This document shows positions 34,909 to 42,558 of a stretch of 64,000 bases of DNA, one piece after another. Source of the DNA: Lacihabitans sp. LS3-19 (GTDB lineage: Bacteria; Bacteroidota; Bacteroidia; Cytophagales; Spirosomataceae); assembly GCF_024343575.1 (NCBI RefSeq), contig NZ_RJUA01000111.1, forward strand, positions 30,227 through 94,226, written 5' to 3'. The notes under the pieces are model-generated. The model did no database searches, was not told where the DNA came from, and was given only the letters and a program-made list of their open reading frames with translations. How positions within the stretch are numbered: the stretch's first letter is position 1; each line of letters begins with the position of its first letter. The position numbers and the translations under genes were made by a program.

Positions 34909-36222
34909 TTAATTGTTTTCGTTAAGATTTAATTTGAGTATAAAAGTATAGTTATTTTGACTTGAGTATGTATTTTGAATACCTTCAATCAAACGTGCGA
35001 TACCAAAAGTTTGGGTAGAGAAATTACCTCTAAAATTACGATCATCTGTTGAATTGGATTTTTGAACCCACATAGGCAAGCCTTTTCTTAGCCTAATTTC
35101 AACTTCTCTTTCTCCTCTAGCCTTGTCCTGAGCTTCTAGGATTAGGCGATGGGTGATACCACTTTTTCTTGCTGGCATTAATTGTTCAAGTCTAATTATT
35201 TTAAATCTATCACTAACAGCCTTAATTTCAAAATTAGCCGTATCGATTTCTGATTTCGAAAATACGGTGGAAGGTAAACTTATGCCAATTGCAAGCCTCA
35301 ATTTTTCAGTAGCACTTCTTGGCGGCGTTAATTCCTTGATGGCATGGATGTCCGTACTTTTGCCTCCTGTTGAAAACGTACATCTATTATTTGGATCACC
35401 ATCTAAGATAGAATATTTGGGTGAATCTTTGAGGCCGTTTGAACTAAAGTAAACTAGGTCTTTAAAATTATTATATTGACTAAAGGATGCTACCTGTGTG
35501 TATTTTTCTTCTGATAGAAATTTTTGCATGGTATGGTTTTGTGCCAAAACAACCATGTAAAATGGTCTATTGCCTGTATAAGACCTACCTTCACCCGGCG
35601 AATTATAGGGATAATATGCTCCATTGAAGTTGCCATTAAACTGAACAATAATGATTGATAAACTTCTTGTTGTGTTATTAAAAGCAGTAGCTGTGAGATT
35701 TTCAATCTTAGATAACAAGTTCTCTGCATTACTCACAGCATTGTTTACATCCGAATATATGAGATCACTAAAAAGGACAGAGACCGTATTAGCTTGTGTA
35801 TTTTCTATAATTCTATTAAAAATCAAGGCAAAATCTGTGGATCTTGATTCACTGCCTCTGGTATGATTAAAAATGTTATCTCGCAATAGGGTTGAAAAAT
35901 CACCTTGATAGGTCTGTACATTTTCGTTAACATAATTAATTTGGGGAGTTTGTACACCTTCAATTCTGCCAAAAGAATTATAAAACTGAGCTACTGCTGA
36001 TTTAAATTCTGCACTGTTCTGTGGTCCATCATAGCCGAGCATGCTGCCAGAGTTTTCTATGTAAAGGCTCAAAGAAAGTTCTTGTGGTTTTTTCTTCCTC
36101 GAAGTCTGAGTACCAGCTTTTAAAGATTGTTCATCCTTGTCGTTTCTTTTTGAACAGCCTGCACAGCCATAAAGCATCAAGGCCAGAACAAAAAGAGATA
36201 TTTTAGTAAAAAAATTTGTCAT
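34909..36222 (-). CDS. vWA-like lipoprotein (CxGC-type)
   Basis: A 437-aa protein with signal peptide and lipobox LYGCAGCSKRN (Cys near residue 20). A vWA-like domain starts with LSLSLYIENSGSMLGY (residues about 48-63), where the ExSxS-like ENSGS stands for the DxSxS metal site. It continues with NTVSVLFSDLIYSD near residue 150, where the TxxD-type Asp would lie, and SLSIIIVQFNG. The remaining 200 residues are beta-rich. vWA domains bind proteins through a metal ion; the Asp-to-Glu change may alter this. It would sit on a membrane facing the periplasm. It starts 5 bp after the upstream gene. Confidence 0.65.
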   Translation of the reverse strand: MTNFFTKISLFVLALMLYGCAGCSKRNDKDEQSLKAGTQTSRKKKPQELSLSLYIENSGSMLGYDGPQNSAEFKSAVAQFYNSFGRIEGVQTPQINYVNENVQTYQGDFSTLLRDNIFNHTRGSESRSTDFALIFNRIIENTQANTVSVLFSDLIYSDVNNAVSNAENLLSKIENLTATAFNNTTRSLSIIIVQFNGNFNGAYYPYNSPGEGRSYTGNRPFYMVVLAQNHTMQKFLSEEKYTQVASFSQYNNFKDLVYFSSNGLKDSPKYSILDGDPNNRCTFSTGGKSTDIHAIKELTPPRSATEKLRLAIGISLPSTVFSKSEIDTANFEIKAVSDRFKIIRLEQLMPARKSGITHRLILEAQDKARGEREVEIRLRKGLPMWVQKSNSTDDRNFRGNFSTQTFGIARLIEGIQNTYSSQNNYTFILKLNLNENN

Positions 36223-36227
36223 GTTTT

Positions 36228-36872
36228 TTAATTTGTATTGTTACAATTGATACGAATTCTTCTTCTTGTATTCTTTATTTTTAATTGTACTTCTTCATAA
36301 TAATCATCTGATTGTTGTATGTCCCGTTCACGGCCTGATTCGTTTCTTAAAAATTGCCATTCCCTTGCCGTTAATCTCCTTGAATGAGCCCTAGATGAGT
36401 CCTGTTGAAAAGCACTTAACGCTGAAATCAGACTAGAACAATTAGGATAATTAGGGCAAAACGCCACCAAAGAATCAAACTGTATTGCCTCTAAACTATC
36501 CCGAATAATCCTTTCCGCAATTACATTTTTAAGCTTGGCACAAGCAGGTTCTTGCGAGGGGCGTTCGAGGACTGAATCATAACAACCGCACATTTCGGTA
36601 ACGAGCTCATCTAAATTTCTTTGTGAAACCAATCGAAGGGAACGGTTACTTTTAAATAAACTGATCCAGTCAAGTTTTTGAAAGCCATAAACACCCAAGC
36701 CACAAATTAACATTATTGACGCTGCCAAACCAATTTTCTTCAAATAAAAAAAATCTCTCCAATCAACCTGATTGATAATTTTATTTCTTTCTTTAAGATA
36801 CTCACCGCTACTCAAGTACCCTCGCTCATGTTTTGATTTGAGCGATTCTAGTTTTTTCTCTTTAGTAGTCAT
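36228..36872 (-). CDS. Single-helix membrane protein with Cys-rich domain
   Basis: A 214-aa protein. The first 30 residues (LESLKSKHERGYLSSGEYLKERNKI) resemble a SHOCT-type motif. A membrane helix lies near residues 47-66. The outside part has at least five Cys (MCGCYDSVL, EPACAKL, FCPNYPNC), suggesting disulfides in the periplasm. The C-terminus is very basic (TRRRIRINCNNTN). No family is recognised. It is the first gene after the promoter at 36907-36943 and leads a unit with the vWA-like lipoprotein, the tubulin-like and the actin-like genes. Confidence 0.6.
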   Translation of the reverse strand: MTTKEKKLESLKSKHERGYLSSGEYLKERNKIINQVDWRDFFYLKKIGLAASIMLICGLGVYGFQKLDWISLFKSNRSLRLVSQRNLDELVTEMCGCYDSVLERPSQEPACAKLKNVIAERIIRDSLEAIQFDSLVAFCPNYPNCSSLISALSAFQQDSSRAHSRRLTAREWQFLRNESGRERDIQQSDDYYEEVQLKIKNTRRRIRINCNNTN

Positions 36873-36906
36873 ACCTCTTGCAAAAAATCAAGCTTGAATA
36901 ATTAAT

Positions 36907-36943
36907 CAAATATAGAACAGCCTCATTTTTCCCTATTTTTCCC
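36907..36943 (-). promoter_or_regulatory. Cluster-type promoter with tandem GGGAAAAAT element
   Basis: On the minus strand GGGAAAAATA and GGGAAAAAT are in tandem, and TATATTTG (36907-36914) begins 19 bases after the second GGG. Sequence between them (GAGGCTGTTC) is nearly the same as at 38697-38733. It overlaps the end of the gene at 36923-37180 and lies about 35 bases before the start at 36872. Confidence 0.8.
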
Positions 36944-37180
36944 AAATAAACTTATTAAGCTATTGAAGATATAATCACTAAGTGTCCAGATGGCAGTAGA
37001 ACCAGCTATTCCGATAAATAAAGCTAAAAAATACCCTGGAATAAACTGTTCATTATACGTTTTTTCAATACCGAAGTAACTCGCAATGATAAGAGCTGGG
37101 CCATAAAATAATATATACGCAATAAATTCAAAAAATGTGTTTGAGCTTTTTTCGGCGGGCTTAGGTCGAGGTTCAATCAT
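36923..37180 (-). CDS. Small two-helix membrane protein
   Basis: An 85-aa protein with two membrane helices (residues about 18-39 and 50-72) and a polar, Pro-rich N-terminus. Its last residues, FGKNREK, are coded by the tandem operator of the next promoter, so the promoter is embedded in the end of this gene. It is 60 bp after the LysM gene. No family is recognised. Confidence 0.55.
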   Translation of the reverse strand: MIEPRPKPAEKSSNTFFEFIAYILFYGPALIIASYFGIEKTYNEQFIPGYFLALFIGIAGSTAIWTLSDYIFNSLISLFGKNREK

Positions 37181-37240
37181 AACTTTGTGATTTTAAATGA
37201 TGAAAAATAACTTTATTGTAGGAATATTACACTGCAACTT

Positions 37241-37813
37241 TTATTGCAGGGTGGCTAGCGGTACAATGAGCACTTCACCAAGGTTGGTGTGATTCTTTTC
37301 CTTACGATTGGTAAGCATGAGTTGTTCAACTGTAATACCATATTTACGAGCTACAACCTTTAAAATATCGCCCTTTTGACAAATATGCTTTGCTTGAACC
37401 TTCACGTTTAACTTGGTTTGATTCCTTTTCAAGGTCGTGATACCAGGGTTAAGCTTTCGGAGTGTTTCTTCTTTCATGTTAAACCTGAAAGCAATACCGC
37501 CCCAAGAATCTTTTGGTCGAACTACGACCCAGAGGTCTTTCCCAATAAGATTAGGTTTGTCAGCCGGTAGTGCTGGTCTAACGTCGGTGATTTGTTCTAT
37601 TTCTGTGGAATTATCATCAATCAGTTCGGGCGTTGCAGTAGGAGCAGGTTGAATAAAAGCAATCGAGTCAATACTTTTCTGCAAGGAATCAACTCCTACA
37701 CTTATAAGAGTGTCGGGTATGGTTCCGACAACATCCTCTTTTGTTTTGGTTTCTGTACAAGCGAAAAATGATAGAAAAGAAAGTAACAGGATAACTAGAT
37801 TGATTTTTTTCAT
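37241..37813 (-). CDS. LysM-domain lipoprotein
   Basis: I place the start at 37813, where MKKINLVILLLSFLSFFACTE gives a standard lipoprotein signal (190 aa). An upstream Met at 37966 would add 51 residues with no signal, and overlap the preceding gene. After an acidic linker come two LysM-like repeats: LWVVVRPKDSWGGIAFRFNM... LRKLNPGI, and HICQKGDILKVVARKYGITVEQLMLTNR. LysM binds peptidoglycan glycans. A periplasmic tether between the membrane and the cell wall is the inferred role. It is in line with the SEDS-transpeptidase and other wall-related genes upstream. Confidence 0.75.
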   Translation of the reverse strand: MKKINLVILLLSFLSFFACTETKTKEDVVGTIPDTLISVGVDSLQKSIDSIAFIQPAPTATPELIDDNSTEIEQITDVRPALPADKPNLIGKDLWVVVRPKDSWGGIAFRFNMKEETLRKLNPGITTLKRNQTKLNVKVQAKHICQKGDILKVVARKYGITVEQLMLTNRKEKNHTNLGEVLIVPLATLQ

Positions 37814-37845
37814 GATATTGAATTTAAAGTAGTTGATAAGAAAAT

Positions 37846-38667
37846 TTATTTCATTAGAATAAAGCGTTTGAGGTACGGAAACAGGCGACTTCCATAATAA
37901 AAGACTCTTTGCGAAAGAAAAAAGATACCCATCCCCAAGGGTAAACAAAAGTATAGTGTAGCCCAAGTTAGGGGCTCATCGGAGTCCATAAGCATTAAAA
38001 AAAACACGAGGGTATTTAACGTAATTAAAGTATGGTGCAAAGTAAAAGCAGTATCTTTCAAAGAGTCTATGACTTCTCCTTCATGAGTTTTTGCCATAAA
38101 GGCATACCAAACCAAAATAACCTTTGTAAAACCAAAACCAATAGCCAGTAAAATTGATGATTGGGTGAAAGAATAAATTATCGTTGAAAACCCCAAAAGT
38201 GAGAAATATATCCACAAGGCTGCGGCACTTGTATCATCTTTTCTATCATAAATTTCTTTGGCTGTTAAAAATGCTAACACAATAATCGAAGCAAAGGCTC
38301 CTAACATCAAAGAAACAACTATAACACCAAGTATGCAAAATAAAGTAGAGCTAACAATAATTGCTAGATAGTTTATATTTTCAGTGAAATTAGAAAAAAT
38401 ATCATCGAAAATGAAGTATAAGACTAAGATAACAAAAGAAGTAGCGATTTTAAACCAACTTTTTTTTGAAAATTTGTCTTTCACAAACACGAAAAAAGAC
38501 ACTTCAAAAGCAAGACTAGCATAACATAGAACGAAGCCAAAGGTGGACAAAAAATTGGTATGAATTGGTTTGCTTTCAAAGTGCCAAAAACCAAACAAGT
38601 AAACAAAATTGATGGCAGCCACGAGCAGTAGCGTATCAAAAAGACTGGGTAGTAGTTTTTCTTTCAT
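37846..38667 (-). CDS. Polytopic membrane protein of unknown function
   Basis: A 273-aa protein with about eight membrane helices. The start is set at 38667 (MKEKLLPSLFDTLL), not at the Met at 38697: the -7-like box TATATTTA of the promoter covers 38697-38704, so the longer form would start before the expected mRNA. The last loop ends in a basic FPYLKRFILMK. No family is recognised. It lies directly behind a cluster-type promoter and 33 bp before the LysM lipoprotein gene. Confidence 0.6.
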   Translation of the reverse strand: MKEKLLPSLFDTLLLVAAINFVYLFGFWHFESKPIHTNFLSTFGFVLCYASLAFEVSFFVFVKDKFSKKSWFKIATSFVILVLYFIFDDIFSNFTENINYLAIIVSSTLFCILGVIVVSLMLGAFASIIVLAFLTAKEIYDRKDDTSAAALWIYFSLLGFSTIIYSFTQSSILLAIGFGFTKVILVWYAFMAKTHEGEVIDSLKDTAFTLHHTLITLNTLVFFLMLMDSDEPLTWATLYFCLPLGMGIFFLSQRVFYYGSRLFPYLKRFILMK

Positions 38668-38696
38668 GTTGAAAAAAAGTTTAAAGTTTAACTGCA

Positions 38697-38733
38697 TAAA
38701 TATAGAACAGCCCTATTTTTCCCTATTTTTTCC
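38697..38733 (-). promoter_or_regulatory. Cluster-type promoter with tandem GGGAAAAAT element
   Basis: On the minus strand GGAAAAAATA and GGGAAAAAT are in tandem, then TATATTTA (38697-38704) begins 19 bases after the GGG. The intervening AGGGCTGTTC matches the promoter at 36907-36943 except for one base. Confidence 0.8.
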
Positions 38734-38763
38734 AAGCGAGATTGAAAGTTGTTGATCTCGCTT
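38734..38763 (-). terminator. Hairpin after the SEDS-transpeptidase gene
   Basis: AAGCGAGAT and ATCTCGCTT form a 9-bp stem 13 bases after the stop. No T-run follows on the minus strand, so terminator function is uncertain. It is followed at once by the promoter at 38697-38733. Confidence 0.4.
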
Positions 38764-38775
38764 AGAAAAAATCTA

Positions 38776-41700
38776 CTACCGCTTTAAAACCTCATACTTA
38801 ACCAAAATAGGTATCAGATTTTCAAACAAATGCTTCGCTCCTAACTGGGCGTTGTTATCAGGAACATTACCATTAAAAAATATACCAATGCAATACTGTT
38901 CATTAAAAATAACAAAGCTACTAGACTGGTTATAAGTTCTATCTGAATGTTCTGCCGTACCCGTTTTGGCTGAAAAATAACCAACAATATGTTGTTCTTG
39001 AAAAGCCCTACCCACATTAGCTGCAGTAGTTTGCAAAACGCCATTCATAAGCCCATGTAAATATTTCAAGTCTTCATTGGCTATACTGAGCGGCTCTTTG
39101 TTGGTTGCTACTTTATAAAAAGAAGGTTCTCGTTTGGCATTAAAAGCAATACGATGGTACCAGTTCATGACTGTTCTAAACGGATACGGCTTCTGTTGGC
39201 CAATGGCATAGCGATAGACTTTTGACTTGCCATTATTTTTTGAATTAGGAGCAAGTTGTGTGTTCATCAATTCGTAATCCATTGGGAAGTCGTCCATAAA
39301 CGCCATACCTGTGGATGAAACTAGCTCTAAGTTGAAATCGGACTTCAAAACTGACTCAAATTTAGCACGATGATTTTTCAATAAATCTCGTAGCAATTCA
39401 CCCGCATAATAACTGTCTGAATTGACAATGAGATTTTTAAAGCTTCGCCTTTGCCAAACTTTGTTTTTATAGTTTGGATCGATGGTTAATGCAGCGTACG
39501 CAAGAAGTACTTTCTTAACTGAGCCAATAAAATAGTCCTTGTCATTGACGTTAAAATCTTTGTCATATGGAAAAGTGGCATTTGAAACGATGCCCCCAAA
39601 ACGATCAACAATCATTACGCCTCCGATGTTATTTTTTGGCAACAGCTCGATGTGCTGATCGAGAGCTTGATTGAGTTCAGCCGTCAAATCTGCATTGATT
39701 GTTGTGGATTGAATTGGTATGCATTTATACAAAGGATTTGATGCTGAATGAACACCACGTCCATTTACCTTTTGATCAAACGAAAAGACTTCGCCAAAGG
39801 GTCGTTTGGGGCCATTAATAGGCTTACGTTTATAGCTAAAAATAGAATCGACAAGCATTTGCCCCAGTATAGCTTGTGTTGATAACCCAAACCTTTTGGG
39901 CGTATAGACGTGGGCTGAATAGGGCTGACCTGTATAAATTCGTGAGGCCGCTTCTTTCAGCAAAATTTTGTCTTCTTCCTTAAAAGAATCAGCGTCCTTA
40001 AACTTTTCTTCTACCAAATATTTCAATGAGTCTTTGCTCGCAGGCAACTTAATTTCTTGGCGATTATGAAGGCTTATGGGCCATTCAAATCGTTGTGGGA
40101 GCGATTTTAAATGAAATGCCTTAGCAAATAACCCAATAAAAAACAAGAAACATAAGGATATAAAACTCGTTGCAACATTAAGCTTTAAATTATTGCCTGT
40201 GTATTTATACCCACTTTTGGTCTCAAAATAGTATGCTGGATTGCTAAATATTAATTCAAACAAAATAAAGCTTAATGTAAAAAAAAGCACTTCGAAAACA
40301 GAGATTGATAGTACTAAAATACTTTGACCCGTTAGGGGCAACAAACACAAATTACTTACAATTGGATACAAAAGTCCCACACAACAAAAGGCCAATAAAA
40401 ATCTCAATAGTTCTGCCTCAATTGTTACAGGAAATATAAAAAAGAGATTTTGTTTGATCTTGATTTCTCGACTTGAACAAAACAAAAGGAACAATAGATT
40501 ATACAAAAACCAGCCAATTGTAACCAAAAATATAATTGCCCAGAGAAATCCGCCTATAGTAAATGACCAATGCACAGCGTAGTCGGAAAAGCCAGTACTG
40601 CGGGCATTGGCAGGTATGTTGATGTTTTCGAACTTAGGTAATTGTAGGCTTAAGATATTTTTTAAGTTCAAATTAATCATAGCAAAAAATTCACGATCGC
40701 CTTCCTTCACTGCTGATAACCTAACATCATCTGGAGAAGTGTAGGGAGCGTATAACCTATAGGTCTTGCCAGACACAAATTCATGATTCGAGGTGTAGAC
40801 TAAATAAAAAATAGAGATAGTACCAACAGCAATAAAAAACAGATTACTAGGCTTTATTTTCTTGTCTTTAGTTACAAGAGCTATTAAAACGAGACTAATT
40901 ATGGTATAGAGCAATGAACCAAAATCTTTTGTCAGGATAGTTGCAGCCAGTGCATAAGCCAAAATGAGTACATACTTAGGCAAGTTGTTTTTAATGTTTT
41001 TTTCTTTAAAAAAGAAAAGTACCGAAAGTATGAACAATAATAGGATCCATTTCAACAAGTGTAATGTAGGGATCACTCCCAAGAAGGCTTCGTGATAACT
41101 AAATTTCCAAAACAAGGGCAAAAAAAAGATGGCTATAAAAAGGCAAAGAATAGCAAAGTTGCGTTTCATTTTAAGGTTAATTAAAAAATGAAATCTTTCT
41201 CGGTTAAAAAAAATGGATAGATTGAAGACAACAATACTAGCCAAATACAACCATCTGCCCCCACTGGCTGTTAATGCTAATACATAGGTTGGGATTGCTA
41301 GAAAAAACAAGCAATTGAATAAAATACGCGTTGAAAACAACGCCCAAATGATCGGTGACGCAAATGGCTTGATTAAAGCCTCTCTGAGTAGTAAAACTTG
41401 AAAAATCAAGCAAATCAAGATTGTACAAACAAGGAGAACTAAATCTTTATAACCCAACTTTGGTGTAAGCGAAAACATCATGTTCTTAATTTTAAATTGT
41501 TGCTTATTTGCCCCACTCCATGATTGCATTTCTAAGCCATTTTGCAAGACATCAACTGATGCTTTAAACGTATTAGCTTTCACTTGGACCTGATAAGAAG
41601 CAGTATCAATTAAGGACAATTTTGAAAACAAGTAGTTGTTTTTAAAATCCATAACTGGCTTTTCATTAAAATAAACCCCATATTTATTTACTAGCTTGCT

Positions 41701-42228
41701 TGCAACTAAATACTGAGTTAGAAGGCCTTCTGCGTTTGTTTTGAGGACAAAATCACTCCCAACTTTTAGTAAGTGGATTAAAACTCTTGTGGTTTTATCG
41801 CCAGCAGGTGTATTTATTTTGATGCCTTCTAGTAGTTCCTCCTGCGGCACGATCTCAGTGCCTGAAAAATATTTGCCATTGTTGAACACGTCGGTTTTTA
41901 GGGATCTACAAGTAGGCGAAAGTAAGGCTTTTTCAGAGGGAAATTTGATTTGACTAGTAGGCTCAAAAGTCCATTCGTTATTTTTAAAGACAACAAAGCC
42001 TAGATGGCTTGGCATAATGGCCTTTGCGTTTTCGAAATTAATTTGGATGGTATCCTTGCTAAAAATATGATTGCTGTTGTCAAAGCTATAAATTTTCGCT
42101 TTATCGAGAATAATACCATCACAAGCCATGGTATAGGGGGCTCTATTTTTGAAAATTATTCGGTAGGTGGCATACATACCGAATGAAAACGTTATTACAG
42201 AGAACAATAAAAGTAGTGCTTTCTTCAT
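38776..42228 (-). CDS. SEDS-like glycosyltransferase fused to penicillin-binding transpeptidase
   Basis: An 1150-aa protein. It has an N-terminal helix (residues 4-22) and a beta-rich outer domain to about 250. Ten or more membrane helices follow (about 260-680) with FtsW/RodA-like marks such as LTKDFGSLLYTII (near 435) and a TGFSDYAVHWSFTIGGFLWAI segment (near 550). The final 400 residues form a penicillin-binding domain with FIGSVKKVLL (SxxK near 901), an NSDSYYAGELL SxN-like motif, and AKTGTAEHS (KTG near 1088). SEDS proteins polymerise glycan and PBPs cross-link it, normally as separate partners. Here both are in one chain. The catalytic Ser and Lys are kept; the third residue of SxN is Ser. 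Confidence 0.75.
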   Translation of the reverse strand: MKKALLLLFSVITFSFGMYATYRIIFKNRAPYTMACDGIILDKAKIYSFDNSNHIFSKDTIQINFENAKAIMPSHLGFVVFKNNEWTFEPTSQIKFPSEKALLSPTCRSLKTDVFNNGKYFSGTEIVPQEELLEGIKINTPAGDKTTRVLIHLLKVGSDFVLKTNAEGLLTQYLVASKLVNKYGVYFNEKPVMDFKNNYLFSKLSLIDTASYQVQVKANTFKASVDVLQNGLEMQSWSGANKQQFKIKNMMFSLTPKLGYKDLVLLVCTILICLIFQVLLLREALIKPFASPIIWALFSTRILFNCLFFLAIPTYVLALTASGGRWLYLASIVVFNLSIFFNRERFHFLINLKMKRNFAILCLFIAIFFLPLFWKFSYHEAFLGVIPTLHLLKWILLLFILSVLFFFKEKNIKNNLPKYVLILAYALAATILTKDFGSLLYTIISLVLIALVTKDKKIKPSNLFFIAVGTISIFYLVYTSNHEFVSGKTYRLYAPYTSPDDVRLSAVKEGDREFFAMINLNLKNILSLQLPKFENINIPANARSTGFSDYAVHWSFTIGGFLWAIIFLVTIGWFLYNLLFLLFCSSREIKIKQNLFFIFPVTIEAELLRFLLAFCCVGLLYPIVSNLCLLPLTGQSILVLSISVFEVLFFTLSFILFELIFSNPAYYFETKSGYKYTGNNLKLNVATSFISLCFLFFIGLFAKAFHLKSLPQRFEWPISLHNRQEIKLPASKDSLKYLVEEKFKDADSFKEEDKILLKEAASRIYTGQPYSAHVYTPKRFGLSTQAILGQMLVDSIFSYKRKPINGPKRPFGEVFSFDQKVNGRGVHSASNPLYKCIPIQSTTINADLTAELNQALDQHIELLPKNNIGGVMIVDRFGGIVSNATFPYDKDFNVNDKDYFIGSVKKVLLAYAALTIDPNYKNKVWQRRSFKNLIVNSDSYYAGELLRDLLKNHRAKFESVLKSDFNLELVSSTGMAFMDDFPMDYELMNTQLAPNSKNNGKSKVYRYAIGQQKPYPFRTVMNWYHRIAFNAKREPSFYKVATNKEPLSIANEDLKYLHGLMNGVLQTTAANVGRAFQEQHIVGYFSAKTGTAEHSDRTYNQSSSFVIFNEQYCIGIFFNGNVPDNNAQLGAKHLFENLIPILVKYEVLKR

Positions 42229-42229
42229 G

Positions 42230-42454
42230 TTATTTGCCTGGTTTAAAAAGTCCTTGTTTTTTTTCTAAAATATCCGCGGTAGCAGCATGAGCTTTGAATA
42301 TCCTGTCTAACTCTTGAGTAAAATTCAAGCCCTTGTTTTGGCTACTGATACCGCCACTTACTGAATTGGCATTTTCAGCACCATCCCATGGTGTATTAAA
42401 AACAGTCCGTTCTGGATCGTACCCTGCGAATAATTTAGATAGAATTTTTTTCAT
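42230..42454 (-). CDS. Small soluble protein of unknown function
   Basis: A 74-aa protein, basic at the N-terminus (MKKILSKLFAGYD) and mostly helical at the end (LNFTQELDRIFKAHAATADILEKKQGLF). It has no signal peptide or membrane helix. It sits 1 bp before the SEDS-transpeptidase gene, behind its own cluster-type promoter at 42478-42512, so it opens that transcription unit. No family is recognised. Confidence 0.55.
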   Translation of the reverse strand: MKKILSKLFAGYDPERTVFNTPWDGAENANSVSGGISSQNKGLNFTQELDRIFKAHAATADILEKKQGLFKPGK

Positions 42455-42477
42455 AACAATTGGTATTTAATTTTTTT

Positions 42478-42512
42478 TAAAAATACAAACACGCCATTTT
42501 CCCTTATTTTTT
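42478..42512 (-). promoter_or_regulatory. Cluster-type promoter, degenerate first box
   Basis: On the minus strand AAAAAATAAGGGAAAATGG is followed by TATTTTTA at 42478-42485, 18 bases after the GGG (one less than in the others). The first box is degenerate. It lies just after a 21-bp hairpin that ends the previous gene. Confidence 0.6.
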
Positions 42513-42558
42513 TGATAAAAGCTGGCTTAAAAATAAATTTTAAGCCAGCTTTTATCAA
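42512..42558 (-). terminator. 21-bp perfect hairpin at the end of the transglutaminase gene
   Basis: TTGATAAAAGCTGGCTTAAAA pairs fully with its reverse complement across a 5-base loop (ATAAA), and covers the stop codon at 42555. No T-run follows on the minus strand, so it may stabilise or end the mRNA. Confidence 0.55.

Noticed and set aside
37814..37966. A 51-residue N-terminal extension of the LysM lipoprotein
   Set aside because: The extension overlaps the upstream gene and would bury a perfect lipoprotein signal inside the protein.
38668..38697. A 10-residue N-terminal extension of the polytopic membrane protein
   Set aside because: The start codon would touch the -7-like promoter box, ahead of the likely transcription start.
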